64,000 bases of DNA from Candidatus Lambdaproteobacteria bacterium RIFOXYD2_FULL_56_26 (GCA_001783715.1 MFNF01000001.1:434001-498000); one strand, 5' to 3'; positions 25,422 through 34,085 are shown, numbered from the stretch's first letter. Numbers and translations: made by a program. The notes: generated by a model from the letters alone, not told the origin.

Positions 25422-26818
25422 CGCAACATCCAATGGGTTCGTTGGTTGTAAGGGGGCCGGACCAGTGCGCCTGCATCCAGCCAAGATTGACGGTACACCC
25501 CCTTGGGGTTGGAAAAGGTAACAAAGCCTTCGGGGCCGTGGTAACGCCCCATGCCGCTAGGCCCCACCCCCCCGAAGGGGAGGTCATCTTGGGCTACCTG
25601 CAACAGACATTGGTTGACCGCCACCCCGCCCGAGTGGGTGCCCTTGAGTGTCGCCTCCAGCTCCGTTTTTTTTGGGCCAAACAGGTAAAGCGCCAAGGGC
25701 CTCGGCCCGGCATTGACCCACTCCAGGGCCTCCCCAAAATTTTGGTAGGTCAGTACCGGCAACAGGGGGCCAAAAATCTCCTCTTGCATCACCCCAGAAT
25801 CCCAAGGCGGGTTGAGCAACACCACCGGAGCGATCCGGCGCTTTGGGGGCAAAAACACCGGCCCCGGCAAGAGTTTCACCTCTTTGGCCCCGGCGGCTAG
25901 GGCTTCTTGGTGGAGCCGTTCCAACCGTTGGTAGTGTTTGAGGTTGACCAAGGAACTGTAGTCCCGGTCCGGCTCCAAGGAGCCCACCTGGGTTTGTGCC
26001 GCTTGGGCCAAGGCGGCCAAAAAGGGCTCCAATTGTTTTTGGGGCAGCAGCACGTAATCGGGGGCAATGCAGGTCTGCCCGGCGTTGAGCGCCTTGGCGG
26101 CCAGAATCTTGACCGCCGCTTTGGCCGGGTCAGCCGAAGGGGCCAGAATGGCCGGGCTTTTGCCGCCCAACTCCAAGGTAAGGGGGGTCAAATGGGGGGC
26201 CGCAGCAGCCATCACCGCCCGTCCCACCGCCGTTGAACCAGTAAAAAGCAGGTGATCCCAAGGCATCGCCGAAAAGGCCGCCCCTACCTCCGGGCCGCCC
26301 AACACCGGAGCCACTTCGGTGGGATCAAACCGCTCGCCCAGCAGCTTGGCGAACAGGGCGGAAAAAAGCGGGGTCCCTTCTGGCAGTTTGACCATCGCCC
26401 GGTTCCCCGCCGCCAGGGCCGCAGTCAGAGGGCCTACGCTCAGGTACAAGGGATAGTTCCAAGGGGCAATCACCCCAACCACCCCTTTGGGCTGGTAAAA
26501 AATCTCGGCCTTGGAAGGGAAAAACCACCGGGACACCGCCCTAGGCACCGGAGCCATCCAGGCTTTAAGGTTTTTTTTGCTGTACTTGATCCCTTCAAGG
26601 CTCACAAAGGTTTCGGCCAGCTTGGTCTCCACCTTGCAGCGGTAGGAGAAGTCCGCCGACAGAGCCTCTTCGATTTGCCCCTGGTGGCCCAAGACCAGTG
26701 CGCCCAAGCGGTCCAGTCGGTCCAGCCTGACTTTGGCGCTCGGGTAGGGTTCTTGGGCAAAGGCGGACCTTTGGTCCTTAAACAGCGAAACCCAAGGTTG
26801 CATAAGGTCGGAAGCCAC
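25403..26818 (-). CDS. aldehyde dehydrogenase, coniferyl-aldehyde-dehydrogenase-like
   Basis: This NAD(P)-dependent aldehyde dehydrogenase of 471 residues belongs to the class-3/CalB-like branch. N121 (PWNYP), general-base E216 (LELGGKSP) and nucleophile C250 (NAGQTC) are present, with correct 34-residue spacing. A conserved PFGGVGPSGMGRYHG motif follows near the C-terminus. It is first in a three-gene unit with the Tat-type subunit and GMC dehydrogenase, so the operon could oxidise an alcohol to an acid in two steps. The natural substrate is unknown. Confidence 0.9.
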   Translation of the reverse strand: MASDLMQPWVSLFKDQRSAFAQEPYPSAKVRLDRLDRLGALVLGHQGQIEEALSADFSYRCKVETKLAETFVSLEGIKYSKKNLKAWMAPVPRAVSRWFFPSKAEIFYQPKGVVGVIAPWNYPLYLSVGPLTAALAAGNRAMVKLPEGTPLFSALFAKLLGERFDPTEVAPVLGGPEVGAAFSAMPWDHLLFTGSTAVGRAVMAAAAPHLTPLTLELGGKSPAILAPSADPAKAAVKILAAKALNAGQTCIAPDYVLLPQKQLEPFLAALAQAAQTQVGSLEPDRDYSSLVNLKHYQRLERLHQEALAAGAKEVKLLPGPVFLPPKRRIAPVVLLNPPWDSGVMQEEIFGPLLPVLTYQNFGEALEWVNAGPRPLALYLFGPKKTELEATLKGTHSGGVAVNQCLLQVAQDDLPFGGVGPSGMGRYHGPEGFVTFSNPKGVYRQSWLDAGALVRPPYNQRTHWMLRWMIGK

Positions 26819-26900
26819 AAAACCACCGGTGCGGGTTGGGGCCCCAAAACGGGCCTTCCCTTCTTTTTACCGCCCAACCGACCAACTTGTCACCAGAACT

Positions 26901-26917
26901 TTCGAGGCCGCCTCGAA
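26901..26917 (-). terminator. possible terminator or 3'-stabilising hairpin after the ferredoxin gene
   Basis: TTCGAGG pairs with CCTCGAA around CCG directly after the ferredoxin stop codon. No clear T-run follows on the minus strand, so termination is uncertain. It may instead protect the 3' end of the btu/cbiB/ferredoxin transcript. Confidence 0.3.
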
Positions 26918-26918
26918 G

Positions 26919-27119
26919 CTATTCCTTCCAGTGAATACATTCCCCAGGGCAGGTGTCGATGGAGTCTTGGATCGCATCTTCTTCGGCACCGGTGGGGTTG
27001 TGGACCTCCGCCAGATCATCGGGGTCCATCACAAAAACCTCGGGCAGTTCGTCAACACAAAGGTGGCAACTGGTGCAGGCATCCTTGTCCACATAGGCAA
27101 TTTTTTTTGGTTCGCTCAT
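26919..27119 (-). CDS. small 4Fe-4S ferredoxin
   Basis: The 66-residue electron carrier has ligands C15, C18, C21 and C57 (CTSCHLC ... CP), the single-cluster pattern of Desulfovibrio-type ferredoxins; C61 is extra. The acidic surface fits a soluble ferredoxin. The ATG at 27119 is preferred over upstream in-frame starts because the ferredoxin strand IAYVDKDAC begins soon after it. It lies 67 bases after cbiB on the same strand and could donate electrons for corrinoid reduction, but that link is inferred from position only. Confidence 0.88.
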   Translation of the reverse strand: MSEPKKIAYVDKDACTSCHLCVDELPEVFVMDPDDLAEVHNPTGAEEDAIQDSIDTCPGECIHWKE

Positions 27120-27186
27120 TGGGGTCTCCAAATAGGTTTTTGTTCTGATTGTACCAAGAAGCAACGGAGCGGCATTGTCAATGGAA

Positions 27187-28125
27187 TTACCAAATAGGAC
27201 CGATTTGGTACGAATAAAGCCACAGCCCCAAAACACAGAAGCCCCAAACCCACAAGCACATCACCGTCAGGTGCAAAATCGCCCAGGGTTTCAGCTCGCT
27301 GGGGTGGTCCGGGTCGCCCAGGTAGGGGTGGTCTTCCAAGGCCCCGTAGCGGAACATCGGCCCCAAAAGCCGGACCCCTAGGGCTCCGGCGGCGGCACCT
27401 TCGGGCCAGCCGGAATTGGGGCTGGGGAGTTTGTGGTGTTCCTTGAGCCCCACAAAAAAGGCCCCGCTGGGGGAAGCGCCGGGGAAAAAACAGGCAGCCA
27501 AGACCAACAAGGCCCAGGTCAACCGGGCGGGGAGCCAGTTGAGCAGGTCGTCCGTCTTGGCTGCGGCAAAACCGAACCGCAGGTATTTCTGGTTTTTGTG
27601 GCCGATCATCGAATCCAGAGTGCTGACCCATTTAAAGACCAAAAGCCCCGGCAGACCCAAGAGCACCGCCCAGAACAGGGGGGCCACGAAGCCGTCGCAG
27701 AGGTTTTCCGCCAGACTTTCCACCGTCGCTCGGGCCACCGCTCCGGGGGTCATGTTTTCGGTGTCCCGGCCTACCAGACGGGAAACCGCCGCCCTGGCAG
27801 CTTCCAGGTCGCTTCCGGACAAGGCCCTTTTGACCGCCCAACCGTGGCGCAGCAGGTCCCCCAGGCCCAGCAGGCTGTAACAAAAAAACAGCTCTACCGC
27901 CCCGAACCAAACCCCGCTCCCCTGTTCCAATCCCCAGCCCAGCGCCGCCAAAGGCACCGCTCCGGCCAGCAACAACAGCCCTCCGCCCCAGCGGCCCCAA
28001 GGCAACGCCCAAGCCTCGGTCCGGGTTACCACTTGACCCATCAGCCTAACCGGATGCAGCGGGTAAGGGGGGTCACCAAGCCCCAGGTCCAGAACCAAAG
28101 CGGCCAACAAAATCCAAGGTTCCAT
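27187..28125 (-). CDS. cbiB: adenosylcobinamide-phosphate synthase (CbiB)
   Basis: CbiB is an inner-membrane enzyme that attaches aminopropanol (or its phosphate) to adenosylcobyric acid. The 312 residues contain the family opening LDLGLGDPPYPLHPVRLMG, then RDTENM, ATVESLAENLCDGFVAPLFW, WVSTLDSMIGHKN and KTDDLLNWLPARLT. Several hydrophobic segments support a membrane location. The ATG at 28125 shares one base with the stop of btuD (TGATG). It is called cbiB rather than cobD to avoid confusion with the aminotransferase-like decarboxylase at 36555. Confidence 0.94.
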   Translation of the reverse strand: MEPWILLAALVLDLGLGDPPYPLHPVRLMGQVVTRTEAWALPWGRWGGGLLLLAGAVPLAALGWGLEQGSGVWFGAVELFFCYSLLGLGDLLRHGWAVKRALSGSDLEAARAAVSRLVGRDTENMTPGAVARATVESLAENLCDGFVAPLFWAVLLGLPGLLVFKWVSTLDSMIGHKNQKYLRFGFAAAKTDDLLNWLPARLTWALLVLAACFFPGASPSGAFFVGLKEHHKLPSPNSGWPEGAAAGALGVRLLGPMFRYGALEDHPYLGDPDHPSELKPWAILHLTVMCLWVWGFCVLGLWLYSYQIGPIW

Positions 28126-29090
28126 CAGTGCTTCCTCAAATGGCGGACCAAGTCCCCCAAGGCCAAAAACTCGCCGTTTCCCGGCGGACCGGTCAAGACC
28201 CAGGGGCCGTCTGGCACCTTGGTCAGTTTGGTTTGACTGTAGGGCAAGGCGGCCCATCCGGCTCGGGCCAGGGCCCTCTTGGCCCAAACCGCCTCCAAGC
28301 CCTGTGCCTCCAAGACCAAGCCCTTGTTCAAAAGGTGAACCGCCGTGAAGCCTCCAGTCAAGGGATCAAAGCCGGAAAGGCCAAAGGCCCGACCCAAGTC
28401 GCCGGACAGTACCAAGTCTTCGGGGGCCCCTTGGACCAAACTGCCTTGGGCATCCATCAGCCAAAGCCGGTCGGCCAAACGGAGTGCCAGATCCAGTTCA
28501 TGGGTACTGAGCAAAATCGATTTGCCCTCCTGGGCCGCCAATTGGTGCAACAGATTTAAGATGCTCAACCGGTGGGGCAAGTCCAAAAAGGCGGTAGGCT
28601 CGTCCAGGACCAAGGTCGGGGTGTCCTGGGCCAAGGCCCGGGCGATCATCACCCGTTGCAGTTGGCCGTCGGAGAGTTGCCCCAAAAAGCGGTTGGAAAG
28701 GTCCTTGATCTGGGCCAGCTCCAAGGCCCGTTCGATCTTCTCCTGGTCGATCGGCCCCAAGCGGCCAAAGGGGCCGGTGTGAGGTTGCCTTCCTAAGGCC
28801 ACCAGTTCCAGGACCGGGAACAACGGGGCCAAGGGCTTGCCGGTCAGCACCAGGGAAAGTTGTTTGGCTCGCTCCAAGCTGGAGAGCCCCGCCAAAGGTT
28901 CACCTCCCCAAAAAACCTCCCCGTCCAGGGCTGGCATCAGGCCCACCAGGGTTTTGAGCAAGGTGGTTTTCCCCACCCCGTTGGGGCCCAAAAAACAGAC
29001 CAGTTCTTGGGCATAAAGTTTGGGGTCCAGCTTGGAGGCCAGCGGCACCCCTTTGTGGCCAATCGACAGGTCCCGGCCCTCCAGCCTCAC
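28125..29090 (-). CDS. btuD: cobalamin/iron-siderophore-type ABC transporter ATPase with C-terminal extension
   Basis: This is the cytoplasmic ATPase of the B12 importer. Walker A GPNGVGKTT is at 35-43, followed by the signature LSDGQLQRV, Walker B LVLDEPTAFLD and a switch histidine in STHELDLAL. The GTG start at 29090 overlaps the btuC stop (GTGA); no ATG fits the known N-terminus. At 321 residues it is about 65 longer than BtuD or FecE. The extra C-terminal part (after about residue 245) has no motif I recognise. Confidence 0.88.
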   Translation of the reverse strand: MRLEGRDLSIGHKGVPLASKLDPKLYAQELVCFLGPNGVGKTTLLKTLVGLMPALDGEVFWGGEPLAGLSSLERAKQLSLVLTGKPLAPLFPVLELVALGRQPHTGPFGRLGPIDQEKIERALELAQIKDLSNRFLGQLSDGQLQRVMIARALAQDTPTLVLDEPTAFLDLPHRLSILNLLHQLAAQEGKSILLSTHELDLALRLADRLWLMDAQGSLVQGAPEDLVLSGDLGRAFGLSGFDPLTGGFTAVHLLNKGLVLEAQGLEAVWAKRALARAGWAALPYSQTKLTKVPDGPWVLTGPPGNGEFLALGDLVRHLRKH

Positions 29091-30085
29091 TTGGACCTCC
29101 CCAAAACCACCCAAAAGACCACCGGCGCACCGACCAAGCTGAGCACCGCATTGATCGGCAGGCTCAAGGAGCTGCCCGGTACCCCGGCTACCAACTCGGA
29201 GAACATCCCCAGATCCGCCCCCACCAGCAAACAAGCGGGGATCAGGACCTTGTGGTCGGCGGTTTTAAACAAGAACCGGGCGAGGTGCGGCACGGCGATG
29301 CCCAAAAAGGCGATGGGTCCACAAAAGGCGGTCACCCCACCGGCCAGAAGGCTTGCCGAGAGTAGCAACTTGCGGCGCAGGCCCTTGACCTCCACCCCCA
29401 TGCTGGCGGCGTACCCCTCGCCCATCAACAAGGCGTTGAGCGGCTTGGCCAAAAAAACCGCTAGCCCCAGGCCGGGCAACAGCAGACTGACCATCACCCA
29501 AAGCTGTTCCATCGAAAGCCCCCGGAAGCTGCCGAAGGTCCAGAGCAGGTAGGATTGGATCTGGTCGGGCTCGGAGAAATAAATCAAGATGCTCACCAGC
29601 CCCCCGGCCATGGCCCCAAAGATCAGGCCCAGGATCAGCAGGGTGGTTGGGTCGCCGACCTTTTCGGAGAAACCCATCACCACCAGGAGCATCAAAAAGG
29701 CCCCCAAGGTGGCCGCCCCGGCCAAGCCGTAACTTCCCGCCAGCCCCGACACCACCGTCCCGCCCGAAGCGAGCACCAGCAAGGCTACCCCCAGGCTCGC
29801 CCCGGCGCTGATGCCCAAAACGTCAGGTCCGGCCAAGGGGTTGGAAAACAAGGTCTGCATCAACAGCCCGGCCAAGGCCAAGGAAGCACCGGCCAAGGCC
29901 GCCACCGCCAGCTTGGGCAATCGCAATTCCAAGAGGATTTTGCGCACCACCTGGTCCGCCCCTTGGGAGTCTCCGATCACCCCAAACAGGCTGTCCAGCG
30001 GCAAGGATACCGAGCCCCAGAGCAAAAGCCCCAGACCCAACAGCACCCCCAACAGCCCCAGGGCGGAAAACAGTCCGGCTCTCAT
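29087..30085 (-). CDS. btuC: cobalamin ABC transporter permease
   Basis: This FecCD/BtuC-family inner-membrane permease of 332 residues should have about ten helices. Typical blocks are RLPKLAVAALAGASLALAGLLMQTLFSNPLAGPDVLGISAGAS, seen here in shorter form across about 55-98, and GPIAFLGIAVPHLAR late in the protein. The ATG at 30085 overlaps the btuF stop by 4 bases. An upstream in-frame extension runs through btuF and is rejected. It pairs with the ATPase downstream and binding protein upstream. Confidence 0.92.
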   Translation of the reverse strand: MRAGLFSALGLLGVLLGLGLLLWGSVSLPLDSLFGVIGDSQGADQVVRKILLELRLPKLAVAALAGASLALAGLLMQTLFSNPLAGPDVLGISAGASLGVALLVLASGGTVVSGLAGSYGLAGAATLGAFLMLLVVMGFSEKVGDPTTLLILGLIFGAMAGGLVSILIYFSEPDQIQSYLLWTFGSFRGLSMEQLWVMVSLLLPGLGLAVFLAKPLNALLMGEGYAASMGVEVKGLRRKLLLSASLLAGGVTAFCGPIAFLGIAVPHLARFLFKTADHKVLIPACLLVGADLGMFSELVAGVPGSSLSLPINAVLSLVGAPVVFWVVLGRSK

Positions 30086-31200
30086 TGCAGCCTCTTGTAC
30101 CAAAGGGTCTGGTAGCCGGGCAAGAGTTCGGGATGGAACAGGGAGATCAGGTCTTTTAAGACCCGGTTGGGGTAAACGCTGCCGGTCTCCCAATAGTCGT
30201 TGCCCCCCTTGGGGTTCAGTTTTTTGGTGTAACTGTACACCTGCCCGGTTCGGACCGCCAAAAACCCCTGGAAAGCGGGCTGGCTTTCGATTGGTTTGAG
30301 GTTGGTCCAGTTGCCGGGGTTCAGCCAAAAGGGGACTTCGGAAGCCTGGGCCAAGAGGGCCTCAAAATCCAGGTGCAGGCTGCCCCGCTGTGGGTCCTCT
30401 GCCCAGAGGTACCGAGCTCCGGCATCCTTGAGCAGTTGGGATTGGTAAGTGCGCCCGCCCGGCACGTACCAGATTCCCTTGAATTCGCTGCCCACAAAGA
30501 CCTGGGGCCGGGTTGGAGTTTGGTTGGCCTTGGCCGCCCAGGCCAGATAGTCCCCGGAGACTTGGTCCATGTGGGCCACTGCCTTTTCCTCCAGTCCAAA
30601 AAAGGCGGCCACCATCAGGATCCACTCGGCCCGACCCAACGGCGATTCTTCCATGTACCCGGCAGTCAGGACCAACTGAACCCCCAAGCGGCCCAAGGCC
30701 TCCTTGGGCCGGGCGGATTTGTCGCTCAGGGCAAACCCCAAGACCAAGTCGGGCTTGAGCATCACCAAATGTTCCAGCTCCCCTTCCAGTTCGTAGTGTA
30801 CCTCCTCCAGCTTCCCAGCCTCAATCCGAGCCCGGACCTCGGGACTGTTTACATAGGCAAAGTCGGTGGTCGCCACCAATCGGTCCTCCAGCCCCAAAAT
30901 CACCAGGATCGGCAGGTCGGTGGTCGAAAGAGCCACCAGCCGCTGGGGGTTGGGGGCAAAGGTCGGGGTTGTGGAGTAGGCCGCAGGTTTGGGGCAACCG
31001 GGGCTTAAGATCAGGTAGGAAAAAACCTCCTCGGAGTCCTGCCAAGGGGTTTTGACCCGGACCAACTTGTACCCCGGTCCGGCTTCAAAGGCAAAGCCCT
31101 GGGCCCACCGGGGCTGGGTAACCTTGGGGGTCGGGCAAACCTCGGCCCCCAGCCCCAGGCCGCCCCAAAAGAGCAGCCCCAGGACCAGAGGAATTCTCAA
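30082..31200 (-). CDS. btuF: periplasmic cobalamin-binding protein BtuF-like, TTG start
   Basis: This is a periplasmic binding protein of the helical-backbone type. With a TTG start at 31200, overlapping the upstream stop as TTGA, the protein has 372 residues and a signal peptide ending GLGLGAEV. No ATG occurs in frame near the signal peptide. Conserved features are RLVALSTTDLPILVILGLEDRLVATT, LVMLKPDLVLGF, and WLNPGNW toward the C-terminus. It lies between a DUF71 gene and btuC. The cobalamin ligand is inferred from the riboswitch-led operon. Confidence 0.86.
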   Translation of the reverse strand: MRIPLVLGLLFWGGLGLGAEVCPTPKVTQPRWAQGFAFEAGPGYKLVRVKTPWQDSEEVFSYLILSPGCPKPAAYSTTPTFAPNPQRLVALSTTDLPILVILGLEDRLVATTDFAYVNSPEVRARIEAGKLEEVHYELEGELEHLVMLKPDLVLGFALSDKSARPKEALGRLGVQLVLTAGYMEESPLGRAEWILMVAAFFGLEEKAVAHMDQVSGDYLAWAAKANQTPTRPQVFVGSEFKGIWYVPGGRTYQSQLLKDAGARYLWAEDPQRGSLHLDFEALLAQASEVPFWLNPGNWTNLKPIESQPAFQGFLAVRTGQVYSYTKKLNPKGGNDYWETGSVYPNRVLKDLISLFHPELLPGYQTLWYKRLQ

Positions 31201-31880
31201 GAAAGTTTGAGGTCCAAAAACCAATAGCCCTCTTTCAAAACCTTTTCCCCCGGCGAAACCACCAGGGACTGGGCGAACAAGGGGCCGTCGGTCACCAGAC
31301 TGTGGTATTCCCCTTCTTCGCCGCAAGGGTCCACCCCCAGTGCAGCCAATTCCCGCACCAATTGGGAGTCCAAGACCCGACCCAAAAAATCGGCAGACAG
31401 ACGCTCGGCCTGGACTGCCACCAACACCGCTTTGAACCCGGCGGCAATAAATTCTTCCGTCAAGGCCACCCGGTTTTGTTGGTACAAGGGAAGATAACAG
31501 GTCAGCCCCGCTTGGGCGCAAACCTTTTCTTCCCAGACCCGGTGGTCTTCCAGGTCTATGTCCCCAAACACCATGTCCTTGATCCCCAAATAAGCAAGCT
31601 CGCCCAGCGCTTCGGTAAACCGAGCCTCATAGTCCGCCCAAGTGGCGGACTTGAAGACCATCGGCAGGCCCAGGGCTTGGGCCTGGGCCTGCAAAAGGCT
31701 TTTGTGCAGCCCGTGGGAACGGCTCCTTTGCCCCCCCTCGGTCAGAACATTGACCAGGACCTTGGGGCTAGCTCCGGCCTGAACGGACCGCCAGAGCGCC
31801 AAGGTTGAGTCTTTGCCTCCCGAAAAGGAAACCCCAAAACCGGTGCCTACAGGAGGCGTTCCCAGGACCGCCGGTTTCAA
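31197..31880 (-). CDS. DUF71/Dph6-like ATP-pyrophosphatase, B12-salvage subfamily, TTG start
   Basis: The 227-residue PP-loop protein has the SGGKDS motif (about residues 19-24) and the family GDIDLEDHRVWEE and CGEEGEYHSLVTDGPLF segments of COG2102. In archaea and eukaryotes this family amidates diphthine; bacterial members beside B12 genes have been predicted to act in cobinamide or B12 salvage. The TTG start (31880) overlaps the btuB stop as TTGA, with GAAGG upstream. An ATG further upstream would overlap btuB by 58 bases. Here it sits between btuB and btuF, which fits the salvage role. Confidence 0.82.
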   Translation of the reverse strand: MKPAVLGTPPVGTGFGVSFSGGKDSTLALWRSVQAGASPKVLVNVLTEGGQRSRSHGLHKSLLQAQAQALGLPMVFKSATWADYEARFTEALGELAYLGIKDMVFGDIDLEDHRVWEEKVCAQAGLTCYLPLYQQNRVALTEEFIAAGFKAVLVAVQAERLSADFLGRVLDSQLVRELAALGVDPCGEEGEYHSLVTDGPLFAQSLVVSPGEKVLKEGYWFLDLKLS

Positions 31881-33835
31881 AACTTCGCCTTCAACCCCAC
31901 CAGATAACTCCGGCCCGGGGTAGCGTAGGACCAAGCCTCCTCGTAGTAGGTGTCGGTCAGGTTGTCGATCCGGCCATAAGCTTCCAAGGTGGCGGTCAGC
32001 TTACAATTGACCGCCAAGTTGGCCAGATTGTAGGCATCCAGGTAGGCCACGGCATTACCGTCTTTATCTTGGGCCGAAGGGATGTCGGTCCTTTTGCCGA
32101 CATATTGGGCTTCCAGGTACAGGCCTAACCCCTCGCCGGCCTGCCAATCCCCCGAACCCTTGTAGCTCTGCTCGGGCCTGCGGACCAAGGGGTCGCCGTT
32201 GGGGTCTTTGGTTTTGGTCAGGTTAGCCAGGGCTTTGAGGGTCAAGTCAGCCCGAGGCTTTCCGGTCAGTTCCACCTCGGTCCCCGAGGTTGTGGTCTTG
32301 CCGGTCTGGTTGGCGTAAGCCCCAGCGTAGGTAGTGGTGTTGTAAACATATTCGATTCGGTCGGTGAAATCCATTTGAAATTGGGTCACAGACAAGGACC
32401 AATCGCCCAACTGTTTTTCTGCCCCCAGGTCCCAACCGGTGCTGCTTTCGGGCTTGAGGTCCTGGTTGCCGATGGTTTGGGTGGAACCAAACACCGTGTA
32501 GGTGCCAAAGAGTTCATACAAGGAAGGAGAGCGGAATCCGGTTCCTTGGCTGGCCTTGAGCTTGAGCCCCAGGTCGGCAAACTTCCAGGCAGGGGCCACC
32601 CGGTAGGTGGATTTGGACCCAAAGCGGTCGTGGTTGTCGTTGCGGACCCCCAGGATCAACTCCAAGGCCTCGTCAAAGCCAAAGACTTGGTCTTGCAGCC
32701 ACAGGCTTTGGGTGCTCGCCTTCTTGTCCACATCCAAGGTGCCCACTCCGGCAGAGTAGCTGTTTTGTTGCAGCGCTTCACTGGACTGGGCGAGCCCCAA
32801 GGTCAGCTCTTGGGTCCCCAATTCCAGCCCGCCTTGCCAGGAAAACTCTTGGGAGGTACCGGCAAAATCGTTGGTTTTGCTGTTGGTTTCATCGTAAAGC
32901 TGGTGGCTGGTTTGGTTGGATTTAACCCCCAACAAGGAGTCCAGGTCCCCCAAGCGGTTTTTGACCGTCAGCCCGGCCAAGGTCTCCCGGTTTCCTTGGT
33001 GCTGCTTTTTGTCCCCATTGGGCTGGGGGAGCGGCGGGTAACCGGCGAATTGGTCGCCGATGTAGCCGGAACCGGTGCCGTCAAGCTTTACGTCCGAAAC
33101 CACGTCCCTAACGTTCAGCCGCACTTCGCTGGCCTCACCCAGCTGGTAGCCCAGGCTCAAGGAAAGGGTGCGGTTGGTCCAACCGTCTTTTTCGCTGGTG
33201 TTGCCGTCCTGGGGGATTTTGGAGTTGCGGTTGTCGGCGGTAGAAAAGCCGTCGGTTTTCAGACTGGAAACCGCCGCCGAATAGTCCAGCCGGTCTTCCT
33301 TGCCTGCGGTTCCCGCAAAGACCCGGGTGGTGCCGTAAGAACCGGCTTCGGCCCCGGCGTAGGATTCAGGTTTTTTCCCTTTTTTGGTGATGATGTTGAC
33401 CACCCCGCTGGCGGCATTGGAGCCGTACAGCACCGACTGGGGGCCTTTGATCACCTCGATTCGTTCGATGTTTTCCAAGGTCAGGTCCGCCAAGTTGGCC
33501 CCCCGGTTAGAGTGGGTCGGGTCGTTGACCATGATCCCGTCCACCAGGACCAGGGTATTTTTGGCATCCGCCCCTCGCAGGTAGATGGAGGTTTGCCCGC
33601 CCGGACCGCCGTTCGACGAGATTTCCACCCCAGGGATCATCTTGAGCACTTCTTCCACCTGCACCTGAGAGGTGGCGGTCAATTCCTTGTTGTTCAACAC
33701 CGAGCTGGAAACCCCGCCGGTGCGCCCCGAGTGAGTACGGGTGGCGGTGATGACAATTTCCTTTTCATCGTCTTGGGCAAACAGAGGTCCTGCGGCCAAT
33801 AAAATCAGGCTTGCGGACAAGATCAGCTTTTTCAT
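31877..33835 (-). CDS. btuB: TonB-dependent outer-membrane cobalamin receptor BtuB
   Basis: This is a 652-residue outer-membrane receptor. The signal peptide is 1-20 (ending LFA), and the TonB box EIVITATRT follows at about 26-34. The plug domain contains IPGVEISSNGGPG, IYLRGADAKNTLVLVDGI, IERIEVIKGPQSVLYGSNA and GVVNIITKKG. The barrel ends in phenylalanine (LVGLKAKF), required for assembly. A cobalamin riboswitch upstream and B12 transport genes downstream identify the ligand. Expression should fall when cobalamin is plentiful. Confidence 0.94.
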   Translation of the reverse strand: MKKLILSASLILLAAGPLFAQDDEKEIVITATRTHSGRTGGVSSSVLNNKELTATSQVQVEEVLKMIPGVEISSNGGPGGQTSIYLRGADAKNTLVLVDGIMVNDPTHSNRGANLADLTLENIERIEVIKGPQSVLYGSNAASGVVNIITKKGKKPESYAGAEAGSYGTTRVFAGTAGKEDRLDYSAAVSSLKTDGFSTADNRNSKIPQDGNTSEKDGWTNRTLSLSLGYQLGEASEVRLNVRDVVSDVKLDGTGSGYIGDQFAGYPPLPQPNGDKKQHQGNRETLAGLTVKNRLGDLDSLLGVKSNQTSHQLYDETNSKTNDFAGTSQEFSWQGGLELGTQELTLGLAQSSEALQQNSYSAGVGTLDVDKKASTQSLWLQDQVFGFDEALELILGVRNDNHDRFGSKSTYRVAPAWKFADLGLKLKASQGTGFRSPSLYELFGTYTVFGSTQTIGNQDLKPESSTGWDLGAEKQLGDWSLSVTQFQMDFTDRIEYVYNTTTYAGAYANQTGKTTTSGTEVELTGKPRADLTLKALANLTKTKDPNGDPLVRRPEQSYKGSGDWQAGEGLGLYLEAQYVGKRTDIPSAQDKDGNAVAYLDAYNLANLAVNCKLTATLEAYGRIDNLTDTYYEEAWSYATPGRSYLVGLKAKF

Positions 33836-33904
33836 GGTTCTTTTTGGAGCAATATTCCAGCCCCCAAGGGCAGGCGAAAACTCGCCAGGGACCCAAGGGC
33901 CTTA

Positions 33905-34075
33905 GAATACGCCAGAATGCGAAGGGGGGATCGGTCGAAAAACCAAGACACCAACAATCGCCATCCTGTGCGCGAGGATTCTACGATTCTGGAGTTCCTG
34001 ACTTAGTAGCGAAGCTACATCACAGTTGCGCGCCAGCGAGGGATTTTCACCCTGCTTCCTCCTAGAGGCCTTATT
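33905..34075 (-). promoter_or_regulatory. cobalamin riboswitch upstream of btuB
   Basis: On the minus strand the aptamer contains GGTGAAAATCCC, the block CGCTGGCGCGCAACTGTG, and the B12-box-like AAGTCAGGAAC, in the right order. A distal part with CACAGGAT and GCATTCTGGCGT follows. The 18-base block, the GTCAGGAAC of the B12 box and the 12-base GCATTCTGGCGT are shared with the second riboswitch before cobT. There is no T-run between aptamer and btuB, so control may act on translation rather than termination. Boundaries are approximate. Confidence 0.9.
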
Positions 34076-34085
34076 CATGCCCAGC

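Noticed and set aside
32375-33802. Long plus-strand open frame opposite btuB
   Set aside because: It is antisense to a clear TonB-dependent receptor, with no motif or ribosome site.
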